Source: an uncultured Sphaerochaeta sp. (GTDB lineage: Bacteria > Spirochaetota > Spirochaetia > Sphaerochaetales > Sphaerochaetaceae). From it: 64,000 bases of DNA. Below, piece after piece: positions 9,132-17,760 of this stretch. Location: contig NZ_OY781873.1 in assembly GCF_963677075.1 (NCBI RefSeq), forward strand, positions 2,443,715-2,507,714. The letters are read 5' to 3'. Made by a program: the position numbers and the translations under genes. The notes beneath the pieces are model-generated. The model had not been told where the DNA came from, did no database searches, and saw only the letters and a program-made list of their open reading frames with translations. How positions within the stretch are numbered: position 1 is the stretch's first letter; each line of letters starts with the position of its first letter.

Positions 9132-10636
9132 TTGTTCTTTCCCCCCTGTGCTATTACGTTCATAACATCGTTCTCCGTCAAATCAGTTCCCCTGAGTTCC
9201 CCGACTATTTCGCGGTCTTTCATGACTATCAATCGGGAACAGGTTCGAAGCATCTCCTCAATTTCTGAAGAGATGAATGTCAGGCTCATCCCTTTGGATG
9301 CGAGATTGAGGACCAGTTTCTGGATCTCAACCTTGGTTCCAACATCAATACCACGGGTTGGTTCATCCAGAATCAAATACTCTGGATTGGTGAGCAACCA
9401 GCGGGCCAGTATGACTTTCTGCTGATTCCCTCCAGAAAGTGATTTGATCGGAGTATTGGAGGTTGGAGTCTTGATATTCAACTTCTTGATATACTCATCG
9501 GCAAATAGCTCCGCCTGCTTTTTGGGAATTGGTTTGAAGAAGCCATTTAGGACCTGCAGGGTGAGTATGATATTGTCTCGTACCGACAGGTCTTCGACAA
9601 TGCCATCGCCCTTGCGATCTTCAGGCAAATAGCCTATTCCATGTTTTATTGCGTGCAGGGGTGTCTTGATCTTCACCCTCTTGCCTTTCATCTTTACTTC
9701 ACCACCAGTAACCTTGTCTGCGGCGAATATGGCACGGACACTTTCGCTGCGTCCGGAGCCGAGCAGGCCTGCAAACCCGTTCACCTCACCTTTTTGTATG
9801 GCAAAGTTGAAGGGTCTAACCCCTGCGGAACTTGAAAGTTTTTTTCCTTCAAAGACAGGGATGGAAGTATCAGATACGATCGGTTCATGTTTTTTTAGTT
9901 TCGTAACATCCTCGAGTACATTACCCAGCATCTTTGAGATGAGCTCGATTTGGGAGAGCGAGGTTGTTTCATATTCACCAACCAGCTTTCCGTTGCGAAG
10001 TACCGTGATCCTGTCACTGACTTCGTACACCTGTTCGAGAAAGTGTGTGATAAAGATGATGCCCACTCCCCGCTCTTTCAGCTCACGCATGAGCGCAAAG
10101 AGCTTATGTACCTCGTCTTCGTCAAGGGAGGATGTTGGCTCATCAAGTATGAGAATCTTACAGTCCATATCCACTGCTCGCGCGATGGCAATCATTTGCT
10201 GTACGGCAATTGAACAGCTTGCAAGTTCCTGGACTGGACTTGCGGGGATTCCCAGGGAATCGAGCAACTGGGCTGCCTTTTCATTCATCTGCTTCCAATT
10301 AACGAATGGGCTGTGACTACGGCCGATAAACATATTTTCAGCAACAGTCAAATTGGGACACAGCATTATTTCCTGATAGACGGTACCTATTCCCTTGTTT
10401 TGTGCTTCTTCAGGGGCTTTAAAGTGAATAGGTTCTCCCTGTAAGGTAATCAAGCCGGCGTCTTTTTCATAGACTCCGGTAATGACTTTAATGAGTGTAG
10501 ATTTGCCCGCCCCGTTTTCGCCCATGAGTGCATGGATTTCACCTTTTCGGAGCTTGAAGTCTACGCAATCCAGAGCTTTGACACCAGGAAATGATTTGCT
10601 GATATCCTTCATTTCAAGTATGGTTTCTGACAACAA
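9128..10636 (-). CDS. ytfR: Sugar ABC transporter ATP-binding protein, YtfR-like
   Basis: 502-aa double ATPase of the RbsA/MglA class. First half: Walker A GENGAGKST near 40, a Q-loop region, signature-position sequence SIAVQQMIAIARA and Walker B ILILDEPTSSLD. Second half: the typical degenerate Walker A (GLLGSGRSE), a complete signature LSGGNQQKVILARW and LILDEPTRGID. It energises import by the two permeases downstream. It is separated from the binding-protein gene by 107 nt containing a strong hairpin, which may lower its expression relative to the binding protein. Confidence 0.88.
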   Translation of the reverse strand: MLSETILEMKDISKSFPGVKALDCVDFKLRKGEIHALMGENGAGKSTLIKVITGVYEKDAGLITLQGEPIHFKAPEEAQNKGIGTVYQEIMLCPNLTVAENMFIGRSHSPFVNWKQMNEKAAQLLDSLGIPASPVQELASCSIAVQQMIAIARAVDMDCKILILDEPTSSLDEDEVHKLFALMRELKERGVGIIFITHFLEQVYEVSDRITVLRNGKLVGEYETTSLSQIELISKMLGNVLEDVTKLKKHEPIVSDTSIPVFEGKKLSSSAGVRPFNFAIQKGEVNGFAGLLGSGRSESVRAIFAADKVTGGEVKMKGKRVKIKTPLHAIKHGIGYLPEDRKGDGIVEDLSVRDNIILTLQVLNGFFKPIPKKQAELFADEYIKKLNIKTPTSNTPIKSLSGGNQQKVILARWLLTNPEYLILDEPTRGIDVGTKVEIQKLVLNLASKGMSLTFISSEIEEMLRTCSRLIVMKDREIVGELRGTDLTENDVMNVIAQGGKNK

Positions 10637-10674
10637 TCAAAGTTCTCCTTTTACTGATACGGTACGAGCTAATT

Positions 10675-10709
10675 GCGGTGCGGCATGTAGAATCATTTCT
10701 ACGCACCGC
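10675..10709 (-). promoter_or_regulatory. Intercistronic hairpin between binding-protein and ATPase genes
   Basis: GCGGTGC (10675-10681) pairs with GCACCGC (10703-10709), and inside it GTAGAA (10687-10692) pairs with TTCTAC (10697-10702), leaving a TCAT loop and one 5-nt bulge. It has no U-run, so it more likely protects the upstream mRNA end or attenuates than fully terminates. Such hairpins commonly raise the binding-protein level over the membrane subunits. Confidence 0.55.
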
Positions 10710-10743
10710 ACTGCAAATACTACTTTGTTGTGATTACAAATAC

Positions 10744-11730
10744 TTACCTTGTGATTACGCCTTTACCTGGATCGGCATTGATTCCCCATTTCTCGATGAG
10801 TTCATCGGTAATCGTATCAGTAGTTAAGAGCAACTCTTCCTGGTAGACTATGTCACTGGGCATCTTTCCACTCTTGATCCATTCTGAAATCTGAGCTGCC
10901 TGACGTGGGTTACATTGCATGTCAGCATCCCAGTAACCAGCCTGTACGTTTCTGAGTGCAAAGCGGTTGAAGTCAAATCCAATAACCTTGACCTTTCCAC
11001 CCTTACCATGGCTGATTCCAGCTGCTTCAAGAGCCTGCACGGCACCTTGTGCCATACCATCGTTCTGAGCGTAGATGACGTTGAAATCCTTGCCTGCGGC
11101 AATTGCTGCTTCAACAACTTTACGGGCTTCTTCAAGGCTCCAGCTGTCTCCACCGGTTCCATCGGCAACTATGTTGAGTTTGCCTGCTTTTGCTGCGTCC
11201 AGTACTGCTGCACTTCGGCCAATTTCTGCTGCAGAACCCATCTGTCCGCGAATAAGGATCAGGTTGATCTCATCAAGATCAAGTCCCAATACCCATTCCA
11301 CTGCCTTTTCACCTTCATAGGCCATGTCAGAGAGAATAGCGGCCTGGTAATTGGAAGGGTCGGTGTCAATTGCACGGTCAAAGAGAATTACCTGAATTCC
11401 AGCATCCTTTGCGGACTTCAAGGTGTCATCCCATCCAGAAGCGTTTGCTGCTGAGATCAAAAGGTAGTCCACTCCGTCTCGGATGTAGCCTTTTGCTGCA
11501 GCGATCTGCTCGCTGTTGTCCATGGTGTTGGTCTGTTTTGCGTCATAGCCGTTTGCTTCTGAGAATACAGCATTCATGTCTTCAACATTAGCCTGACGAT
11601 ATCCGGATTCTTCTGGTGGTAGATTTACAATACCAACCTTAGTTAGACCAGATTCTTGCACACCAGCGGCGAACAGAGCGCCCGATCCCAGTATTACCAG
11701 AACCAATAAAATGCCTAGAGTTTTTTTCAT
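10744..11730 (-). CDS. Periplasmic sugar-binding protein of the ABC operon
   Basis: 328-aa substrate-binding protein (Peripla_BP_4, ribose/xylose type) with an N-terminal signal peptide MKKTLGILLVLVILGSGALFAAG followed by VQES, so it is exported rather than a clear lipoprotein. The mature part alternates beta/alpha segments, with AAKGYIRDGVDYLLISAA, VILFDRAIDTD and VIYAQNDGMAQGAVQAL as recognisable family blocks. It differs from the YtfQ-like lipoprotein at 660, so the region encodes two binding proteins for one visible transporter. GGAGGGA lies upstream of the ATG. It is the first gene of the transport operon. Confidence 0.85.
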   Translation of the reverse strand: MKKTLGILLVLVILGSGALFAAGVQESGLTKVGIVNLPPEESGYRQANVEDMNAVFSEANGYDAKQTNTMDNSEQIAAAKGYIRDGVDYLLISAANASGWDDTLKSAKDAGIQVILFDRAIDTDPSNYQAAILSDMAYEGEKAVEWVLGLDLDEINLILIRGQMGSAAEIGRSAAVLDAAKAGKLNIVADGTGGDSWSLEEARKVVEAAIAAGKDFNVIYAQNDGMAQGAVQALEAAGISHGKGGKVKVIGFDFNRFALRNVQAGYWDADMQCNPRQAAQISEWIKSGKMPSDIVYQEELLLTTDTITDELIEKWGINADPGKGVITR

Positions 11731-11849
11731 GTGTCCCTCCTTTTAAGGAATCATAAAAATAGATTGTTTTTTTGCGGCAACGCCGCATCTAGTAATAAAA
11801 TCCTAAGGTCGGGTATGTCAGAAGTACATGAGGTATTCTATTGAGTTTG

Positions 11850-11936
11850 GTAAGATATCTTACGCATTCAAGCCAAATCTCGAGAAAGGAGAGAAAAGGT
11901 TAGTTATCTTATGAAAAACTTTCAATTTCTTACGAT
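11850..11936 (-). promoter_or_regulatory. Repeated TCTTAYG motif upstream of the sugar ABC operon
   Basis: On the plus strand TCTTACG occurs at 11928-11934, TCTTATG at 11907-11913 (exactly 21 bp apart, two helical turns) and TCTTACG at 11858-11864. The last lies in a 14-bp perfect palindrome GTAAGATATCTTAC at 11850-11863. A minus-strand TTGACA lies just upstream of the first copy. Tandem sites at 21-bp spacing suit an AraC-type dimer, and the YesN-type regulator at 3146-4735 is the obvious candidate. Binding is inferred. Confidence 0.45.
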
Positions 11937-12356
11937 ATTTGATGGATTGTCAACGATTTTGCTTTATATGGTGATACCAGTCAAGAAAAGTTTACACAGA
12001 AAGTGAATTTTTATTGATTCGATTTTTCCAAGTAGACACGAGAGACTTATTGCTTGCTTATACGTTTCCTGAAGTAGATAAATCCAACACTTTATCGAAG
12101 ATTTTTTTCCAAACGTAAACACGCAGGTTTGGAATCTTACGTAAGTAACAAAAAAAACTTCCCTTCTTGGCTAGAATGGAGAGCCTCTTCCACGTAGCAG
12201 GGATACACCGTAGACAGTTCTCAGAATACCGACATTTAAAAAAGTACCGACCCAAGGGGCAGAAGGTTTTGTCTTCTTTGTTGCCCATATGGGTACGGTA
12301 CCTTATCTATCATACACTACCCTCTTCTTGCAGGATAATGAACCATATGACTCTTT
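11937..12356. other. Intergenic stretch without a convincing gene
   Basis: The gap upstream of the sugar operon holds its likely promoter (minus-strand TTGACA within 11940-11955). Nearer the gene, 11773-11787 carries a small TGCGGC/GCCGCA hairpin in the 5' leader. Short open frames at 12058-12288 (minus) and 12167-12373 (plus) overlap one another, resemble no family I know and lack good ribosome binding sites, so I do not call them. Confidence 0.5.
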
Positions 12357-12965
12357 CTATCTACCGCTCTTGAACGCCTGTGCCACGGAGACAGTTCTCT
12401 TGGCCTGATGTTTGACCGCAGGTTCAATATCACCGACAATCTTCCCATCCTGACCGATGGTAGCGGAAGTCCCATAGGGATTTCCACCAGCAGCAAATAA
12501 TACCGGATCTGTATAACCGGGAGCTGCTACCAGAGCACCCCAATGGTACATGACCGTGTAGAGGGAAAGGATGGTAGCCTCTTGCCCACCATGAGGATTC
12601 TGTGCCGAAGACATTGCGCTGACCACCTTGTTTACAGTTTTACCTTGAGCCCAAAGTCCACCTGTTGTATCGAGGAATTGCTTCATCTGAGACGCCATGA
12701 CTCCGAATCGGGTTGGAGTACTGAAAATGATGGCATCGGCCCAATCAAGATCATCCACTGTGGCAACAGGAATATCCTTTGTTCCCTCCACGGTAGCCTT
12801 CCAAGCGGGATTCTCCTCTATCGTGGACTGAGGAGCAAGCTCCGCAACCTTCAACAGCTTCACTTCAGCGCCAGCTTCCTTAGCCGCCTCGGCAGCCCAC
12901 TTTGCCATCTGATAGTTCGAACCACCCATACTATAAAATACTATTGCCAAATTTACCTTAGCCAT
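12357..12965 (-). CDS. wrbA: WrbA-type flavodoxin / NAD(P)H:quinone oxidoreductase
   Basis: 202 aa from the ATG at 12965, which follows TTAGGAG. A flavodoxin fold is visible: the FMN phosphate loop VFYSMGGSNYQMA near 8-20, FSTPTRFGVMASQMKQFLD near 80-98 (WrbA family hallmark) and SAQNPHGGQEATILS near 120. WrbA proteins bind FMN and reduce quinones by two electrons, avoiding semiquinone radicals. The gene lies 38 nt downstream of a marR-type gene in the same direction, a common arrangement for quinone- or oxidant-responsive control. Confidence 0.88.
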   Translation of the reverse strand: MAKVNLAIVFYSMGGSNYQMAKWAAEAAKEAGAEVKLLKVAELAPQSTIEENPAWKATVEGTKDIPVATVDDLDWADAIIFSTPTRFGVMASQMKQFLDTTGGLWAQGKTVNKVVSAMSSAQNPHGGQEATILSLYTVMYHWGALVAAPGYTDPVLFAAGGNPYGTSATIGQDGKIVGDIEPAVKHQAKRTVSVAQAFKSGR

Positions 12966-13003
12966 ATCAAAACTCCTAATAATTAATCGTTCTATTCTCT
13001 TGG

Positions 13004-13453
13004 TCATCCATTGGAAGAACCAAGCTTCTTCAGCAGCTCAACAAGCTGTTGTTTCTCTTCTGTACTCAATACACTGAAAATACCACCGATATTCGCTACA
13101 TGGCCGGGAAACATGGTTTCCACCAGGTTAAAGCCCTTTTCGGTTATACGTATGAGACTCGCCCTTCCATCCTGGGGATCGGGGTATCTCACTATAAAAC
13201 CAGTCTTCTCCAAATTCTCAATGACCACCGTCATATTTCCGCCAGTGGAGAGCGTACCTTCAAGAATCTCCCCAATACGAAGATTTCCTTTATGGTAGAG
13301 AATCTCAAGCACTCCGAACTGGGCTGCTGTTAGACCTACCTGCTTGATGGTCCTCATCTCGCGTCGCCTCACCGATTGGAAACATCGTGAAAGTGTTACC
13401 AAGGCTTTCAAATTCAAATCATTATCGGCTCCATACGACTTTTTGTTCTTCAT
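13004..13453 (-). CDS. MarR-family transcriptional regulator
   Basis: 149-aa winged-helix regulator. The DNA-binding part is visible as LTAAQFGVLEILYHKGNLRIGEIL, then GGNMTVVIENLEKTGFIVRYPDPQDGRASLIRIT with the conserved D-x-R-A/R wing. N- and C-terminal helices serve dimerisation. It is transcribed with wrbA downstream, and a 12-bp palindrome lies 14 nt before its start. It probably represses this operon and releases it on quinone or oxidant stress (inference from family and position). Confidence 0.88.
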   Translation of the reverse strand: MKNKKSYGADNDLNLKALVTLSRCFQSVRRREMRTIKQVGLTAAQFGVLEILYHKGNLRIGEILEGTLSTGGNMTVVIENLEKTGFIVRYPDPQDGRASLIRITEKGFNLVETMFPGHVANIGGIFSVLSTEEKQQLVELLKKLGSSNG

Positions 13454-13467
13454 ATTTCTAATATACT

Positions 13468-13479
13468 ACTAATTAGTAA
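13468..13479. promoter_or_regulatory. Palindromic operator of the marR-wrbA operon
   Basis: TACTAATTAGTA is a perfect 12-bp palindrome just upstream of the marR start at 13453 and within its likely promoter region (minus-strand TATATT lies alongside). Position and size fit MarR autoregulation. Confidence 0.55.
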
Positions 13480-14059
13480 TATCGTCTACTGCCTTCCCCA
13501 CTTGGCAGGAGAGAAAACAGTATGCTCTAATACATAGAGAGAATACCTTGATGGTATTTGAATACCAATCACCAATACCAAAGGATTGTTTCTCCTTAAA
13601 AGAAATATACTTCTGTAGTTTTCATTTTAAGACGGGGGGACCCAGTAGCTGTCGTTAATAAAGATGCAACAAGCTGTGCTCGAGTAATTAGCCATGCAAC
13701 CAATCGTTAAATTATCAGAAAATAACAGTTGTGCTCAGTTCGTCTTGCACGCTACTGTACACTCAGACAAGTCCAATCGTGAGCTCGGGAATTCCTCCCG
13801 AGCTTTCTTTTTGCCCGTAGGAGTACCCCCCCTCATGCCCTACAAGCCCAAGCGATCGTGCAGCCAGAGTGGCTACACGCAGCTCACCGACGAGGCGATA
13901 CCATATGTAGGCCAAATTACCACAACCAGTGGGGTTAAGCGTTGCTTGAAAACATATTCTTGAGTACTTTTGAGTTTGAACTATCAGCACGAAGGTTGTG
14001 TTCGATGATGTGTCGTAGAATTTGTTCGAATCCCGTACACGGGAGATTAGAGAGGGATC
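13480..14059. other. 580-nt stretch without a protein gene; possible small RNA
   Basis: Apart from the terminator at 13782-13812 I see no gene with coding character. Open frames here cross the terminator hairpin. The ~170 nt before the terminator (about 13620-13780) could be a small RNA, but I do not recognise SRP, 6S, tmRNA or RNase P motifs. A T-arm-like segment (TTCGAATCCC near 14024-14033) looks like a tRNA remnant without the rest of the cloverleaf. Confidence 0.35.
13782..13812 (+). terminator. Strong orphan terminator
   Basis: AGCTCGGGA (13782-13790) and TCCCGAGCT (13796-13804) form a perfect 9-bp stem with a 5-nt loop, followed by TTCTTTTT. No protein gene ends just upstream on this strand, so it must terminate a short RNA or be a relic. 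Confidence 0.75.
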
Positions 14060-14566
14060 ATGAGAAAACTTGCTATTGGAGCTAGCGTTCTATCTATTAT
14101 TCTTTTAGTACTCAATGTGGTCCTTTACAACAACATTCCACAAATTATCCCGGTGCTTCGAGGACTCGAAGCAGAGAAGACTTTTCTCCTGAGCATACGC
14201 ATACTCGTCATCAACAGCCTTACTCTTGCAGCCTTCCTGATTCTCTCAAAGAGCATACGCCGCTCTCAACGAGATAATGAATTGAACACCTATGGTTCAT
14301 GGATACTGATCTTCATCATGGGAAAGATGCTCGTGGAATTCATAGGCTTATTTTATGAAGACTTTTTGATCCTCCAAGGGTATTTTCTGTTAGCAGGATT
14401 CATTCTGCTCTTTGCCTATGGAGTGTTGCGGCACCGATATTTGATCAACAAGGAATTTTGGAAGCCCGTAAGGTTCATCACATCAGAAAAAATTATCCTA
14501 TCGATGCTCCTCATTGCATATATTGCTATAAATATCCCTGTGATATCCATTATCTCTAGCCGATAA
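14060..14566 (+). CDS. Small membrane protein of unknown function
   Basis: 168 aa from ATG at 14060 with GAGAGGG upstream. Four or five hydrophobic helices are visible (near 5-25, 45-65, 80-100, 105-125 and 145-165), with basic residues concentrated between helices two and three. No family motif is recognisable. It stands alone between the orphan terminator and the hairpin near 14.64 kb, close to the left limit of the island region. Its function cannot be inferred from context. Confidence 0.65.
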   Translation: MRKLAIGASVLSIILLVLNVVLYNNIPQIIPVLRGLEAEKTFLLSIRILVINSLTLAAFLILSKSIRRSQRDNELNTYGSWILIFIMGKMLVEFIGLFYEDFLILQGYFLLAGFILLFAYGVLRHRYLINKEFWKPVRFITSEKIILSMLLIAYIAINIPVISIISSR

Positions 14567-14599
14567 ATAAATAACCCACTCAGCAAGAGTCTAGCACCA

Positions 14600-14650
14600 A
14601 AACACATACCATCACCTAGAAAAAGCAAAAGCCAGGCTGAAGACTGGTGG
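14600..14650 (-). repeat. Diverged copy of the tRNA-Val trailer/terminator
   Basis: ACCATCACCTAGAAAAAGC followed by CCAGGCTGAAGACTGG matches the trailer of the intact tRNA-Val gene (ACCATCACCTAATACAGC and ACCAGTCCGAAGACTGGT at about 56596-56635). Read on the minus strand it is a hairpin followed by TTTTGCTTTTT and can terminate the DUF4143 gene. No tRNA sequence adjoins it. Together with the tRNA fragment at 16041 it brackets the DUF4143 gene. Confidence 0.5.
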
Positions 14651-14702
14651 GGGTGAAGATTTCTTTTAACGGATTTTCTCTTGACATAACACAATATGGT
14701 CA

Positions 14703-15899
14703 CTAGAAGGATAAAGTAAAAGAGGGGTCGTTATCCTCGAATAACGGAGCACAGTCATGGAAATTGCGATATGTATACCCCTTGAACCTCTCGACTGACT
14801 CCCCACTATATATGACACCGCCGTTTTCCGCGATATCATCAGGATACTTGGAAATGAACTTCTTTAGGTTCAGCGTGTGCTTGCTATCCATAGTTCTGCC
14901 GCTCTTAATCTCGTAAGGAATAAGCTTCCTCTGTTGCCCGACCAAGAGGTCCACTTCCAGTCCGTTGCTATTCCTGAAAAAGTAAAGCTGGTTGCTCTTA
15001 CCTGCGTTGTAGCGCGCTTTCACCGCCTCCATAACAATCATATTCTCAAAAAGATTGCCCATAAGAGGATCCCTATTCATCTGGGCAGGAGTGTTGATAC
15101 CTAGAAGATGCGCAGCAAACCCGACATCACAGAAATAGATCTTTGGGGTCTTTACAATTTGGCTGGTGCGGGATGTGAACCAGGGCCTAAGGATATACAC
15201 CAGATGCGATGCCTCAAGAATAGAAAGCCAGGAACCTATTGTCGTGCTACTGACTCCAACTTCGCCACTCAAGGCCGAGTTGTTGACCAACTGGCCACAC
15301 CTCCCCGCAAGAAGTGTAAGAAAAGCAAGGAAACGCGAGAGGTCATGGACAGCTCCCACCGATGCGACATCCCTCTCCACGTAGGTGGTAAGGTAGCTCC
15401 GGTAGTAGTCGGATGGGGTCCTCCCAGGAGCTTGGAAGAGATAAGGCATGAATCCAGAGACCAGTTGCTGATCGCGGTCCATGGTAATACCTGCATTTGC
15501 CAACTCATCCAGCGACAAAGGTAGCAGGTTGACTACAGCAGTGCGTCCGGCAAGAGATTGCGAGACCGTATTCTGCAAACGTATCTGCTGACTTCCCGTG
15601 ATGATATATTGTCCCATCTCCTTGCGTTCATCTATGCGGACCTGTACAAGGCTTAGCAACGATGGGACCCTTTGGATCTCATCGATTATAACAGGTTCAG
15701 GATACCGAATGAAAAATTCGTACGGATCTTCCTCAGCAAGCTTGCGAGTCTGCAAGTCCTCGAGGTTCGCGTGAGAGAAACCGGGGTACAGGGAAAGCGC
15801 CAACGTGGTTTTGCCACATTGGCGGGGGCCGAATATGGTCACAGCGGGATACTCGCCCATTAAGCGCCTTATCACTGGTTCAATTTTTCGTACGATCAT
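14703..15899 (-). CDS. AAA-family ATPase with DUF4143
   Basis: 398 aa from the ATG at 15899; the frame continues upstream only by reading through the tRNA fragment, so that extension is not real. AAA_14 domain: Walker A GPRQCGKTT near 28-36, Walker B PVIIDEIQRVP, sensor TGSQQ. The C-terminal DUF4143 region contains NLFENMIVMEAVKA and LYFFRNSNGLEVDLLVG followed by a conserved EIKSG, which resembles a PD-(D/E)xK core. Proteins of this class are abundant in bacteria and are of unclear role; several occur in accessory DNA. It is bracketed by tRNA-Val-derived repeats. Confidence 0.85.
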   Translation of the reverse strand: MIVRKIEPVIRRLMGEYPAVTIFGPRQCGKTTLALSLYPGFSHANLEDLQTRKLAEEDPYEFFIRYPEPVIIDEIQRVPSLLSLVQVRIDERKEMGQYIITGSQQIRLQNTVSQSLAGRTAVVNLLPLSLDELANAGITMDRDQQLVSGFMPYLFQAPGRTPSDYYRSYLTTYVERDVASVGAVHDLSRFLAFLTLLAGRCGQLVNNSALSGEVGVSSTTIGSWLSILEASHLVYILRPWFTSRTSQIVKTPKIYFCDVGFAAHLLGINTPAQMNRDPLMGNLFENMIVMEAVKARYNAGKSNQLYFFRNSNGLEVDLLVGQQRKLIPYEIKSGRTMDSKHTLNLKKFISKYPDDIAENGGVIYSGESVERFKGYTYRNFHDCAPLFEDNDPSFTLSF

Positions 15900-16040
15900 A
15901 GGAAGATTGTATCCTATGATTACGGAGATTACAAGTATTGGTTGCAATCTCCGTATATTAGTAAAAAGAATAATAAAAAGCCATTCTCTTTTTCCTAGAG
16001 GATGGCTTTCATATGAACGAAAAATAAGAGATTTGCTAAT

Positions 16041-16253
16041 GAGCGCGATTGGGTTTGAACCAACGACTTCTACCGTGTGAAGGTGTATATTCTTATAAAT
16101 AGGCATGTCAGAAATCTGGCTACGAACAGCTTTAATTTACTCTAGAGTACTACTATTCAGTGATTTAGTAAACAATTAATACCTTATACTTTCTTTATGC
16201 TAATCTAAGTTACTCCTCATAAAGGGGTATGTTGCAAACCCTTTTGCATACCC
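16041..16253 (-). repeat. tRNA-Val 3' fragment plus conserved element end (attachment site)
   Basis: 16043-16084 is identical to the tRNA-Val gene from the acceptor 3' side to the anticodon stem (minus strand), then diverges at the crossover. The following ~170 bp to 16253 is nearly the same as 28044-28213, including TAAATAGGYATGTCAGAAA, CTCTAGAGTACTACTAT and the terminal GGGGTATG...GCATACCC arrangement. It marks one end of an integrated element. Confidence 0.8.
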
Positions 16254-16287
16254 AATAATTTTGTTATAACTGAGTTAATTAGTTACA

Positions 16288-17592
16288 TCATAAAATCGGA
16301 GATATGTAGACTATTGAATTTTTAGATTGTGTGTATGGAGTAGCTGAAAAAGTGTAATCTAGTTCAGGAGTCAACAAACCTTCAATTTTGTTTCTTTGTT
16401 GGTCTTGGCCATAGAAATATACTTTCCCATCACCCCCTTTTAATAATTCTTCAACATATACTGAATTGCTACCATTTGCCATATCAATTTCGCTTGCAAC
16501 TTCTGTTACCAAATTTAGAGTTTGAATTTTTGCATTATTCAACCAAACTAGATAATCGCCACATAGTGCAATATTTTCTTTTGTAGGTGAAGTAAATTTA
16601 TCTAGCTTGTAAACAAGCTTATCTGAATCGGTGAAATGAACCCAAACCAAAGTACCTGATTGCCAATAAATTTCATTAAGATCTGAACGAATAAAAGGAG
16701 AGACAGTTCTTGATAATTCTGGCAAACTAAGTCCTTGTGGCACAAAAGTAGAATTCACAAGATTGCCCGAATAGTCATACTCTTTAATTGTCGCTTGAGA
16801 AGTATCCATACCAGTAGAATTTCCAAAATACATGATTCCATTAAAGCCCAAGTGTAAACCTTTTCCATTTTCAACAGGTACGACACTTAAACGACCATTG
16901 GAAGAGAGTACATATGTAACACCATTGAATTTATAATAAGTGTTTTGGTACCGATCCATCTTGATCTCACTATATTTCTCCCACCCAGGAAGTGTCTCAA
17001 TAACAAGTTGACCATTGCTGTCAATTTTGAATTTTTTTAGACCAACAGTCCCAGTATAAGCTGTATAGTCCATTGCATAAAAATTTTCCGCTATTTCCCA
17101 TGCATTGCCTTCGGTAACCTGAAAGGTTCCTACTCTATCGTCCAATAAATATAAGTTGCCTGTGTGCTTATCAATAAGATATGTATCAGCATTACCAAAA
17201 TACTCACCACCAAGAGCTACTATATAGTGAAGATCTTCATTTGTGAGAACAGTACTCTGTGGATCTTGAGAAAAAACAGCAAATGCAAACCTATCATAAT
17301 CAACGAACGCAACTACATATAGCGTTTTTTTGACTCTATTACCTGATTCATCATCATATGACAATACTTCGATTGAGCCATTTTCTTTAAAACCTACTAG
17401 ATTGAAACCAGAATCTGAAGTGGTTGTTCTATTACCTATTCCTATAGATCCTATACCAAAAGATTTGTAGTTTGCCCAATTTCTAACACTAGAAAGCGTA
17501 CTATCTGATTGTAAAAAAATATGGCCATCACAACTATTAAGTAAAATCAATGAAATAAAGATGAATATCAAATTTGTACAGATTTTTTTCAT
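16288..17592 (-). CDS. Island lipoprotein of unknown function, beta-propeller-like
   Basis: 434 aa from the ATG at 17592, chosen because GGGGG lies 8 nt upstream; a GTG three codons earlier has no room for a site. Signal peptide with lipobox LLNSC (Cys near 21). The mature part is a string of short beta segments with repeated patterns such as DKHTGNLYLLDD, YYKFNGVTYVLSSNGRLSVV and KVYFYGQDQQ, which suggests a beta-propeller or WD-like surface protein. It is A+T-rich like other cargo of this block. No defence motif is visible. Confidence 0.7.
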   Translation of the reverse strand: MKKICTNLIFIFISLILLNSCDGHIFLQSDSTLSSVRNWANYKSFGIGSIGIGNRTTTSDSGFNLVGFKENGSIEVLSYDDESGNRVKKTLYVVAFVDYDRFAFAVFSQDPQSTVLTNEDLHYIVALGGEYFGNADTYLIDKHTGNLYLLDDRVGTFQVTEGNAWEIAENFYAMDYTAYTGTVGLKKFKIDSNGQLVIETLPGWEKYSEIKMDRYQNTYYKFNGVTYVLSSNGRLSVVPVENGKGLHLGFNGIMYFGNSTGMDTSQATIKEYDYSGNLVNSTFVPQGLSLPELSRTVSPFIRSDLNEIYWQSGTLVWVHFTDSDKLVYKLDKFTSPTKENIALCGDYLVWLNNAKIQTLNLVTEVASEIDMANGSNSVYVEELLKGGDGKVYFYGQDQQRNKIEGLLTPELDYTFSATPYTQSKNSIVYISPIL

Positions 17593-17760
17593 TTTAGACA
17601 CCCCCAGTGATTATTATCACCTAAATGTATAGGTAATACAAATTGTAACTATCAAATTTTACACTTTTCTCATCGTATGAATATTCAATATGGTGGTTTG
17701 CAACAAGGAAATCTCAATAGAAACAGGAAAATGTATTTTAACGATGTGCTTATTCATTAA

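Noticed and set aside
11773..11787. Terminator in the leader of the sugar ABC operon
   Set aside because: The T-run is on the wrong side of the hairpin for the minus-strand transcript, and the stem is only 6 bp.
11941..12060. Insertion sequence end (AAGTTTACACAG-type sequence)
   Set aside because: No matching inverted end, target duplication or transposase fragment can be seen.
12058..12373. Overlapping short ORFs between the sugar operon and wrbA
   Set aside because: They lie on opposite strands over the same bases, match no family known to me and have no good ribosome binding sites.
13694..13963. 89-codon plus-strand ORF
   Set aside because: It runs straight through a strong terminator hairpin and has no ribosome binding site.
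15900..16106. N-terminal extension of the DUF4143 ATPase by 69 codons
   Set aside because: The extension reads through the tRNA-Val fragment, and the Met at 15899 starts exactly where family homology begins.
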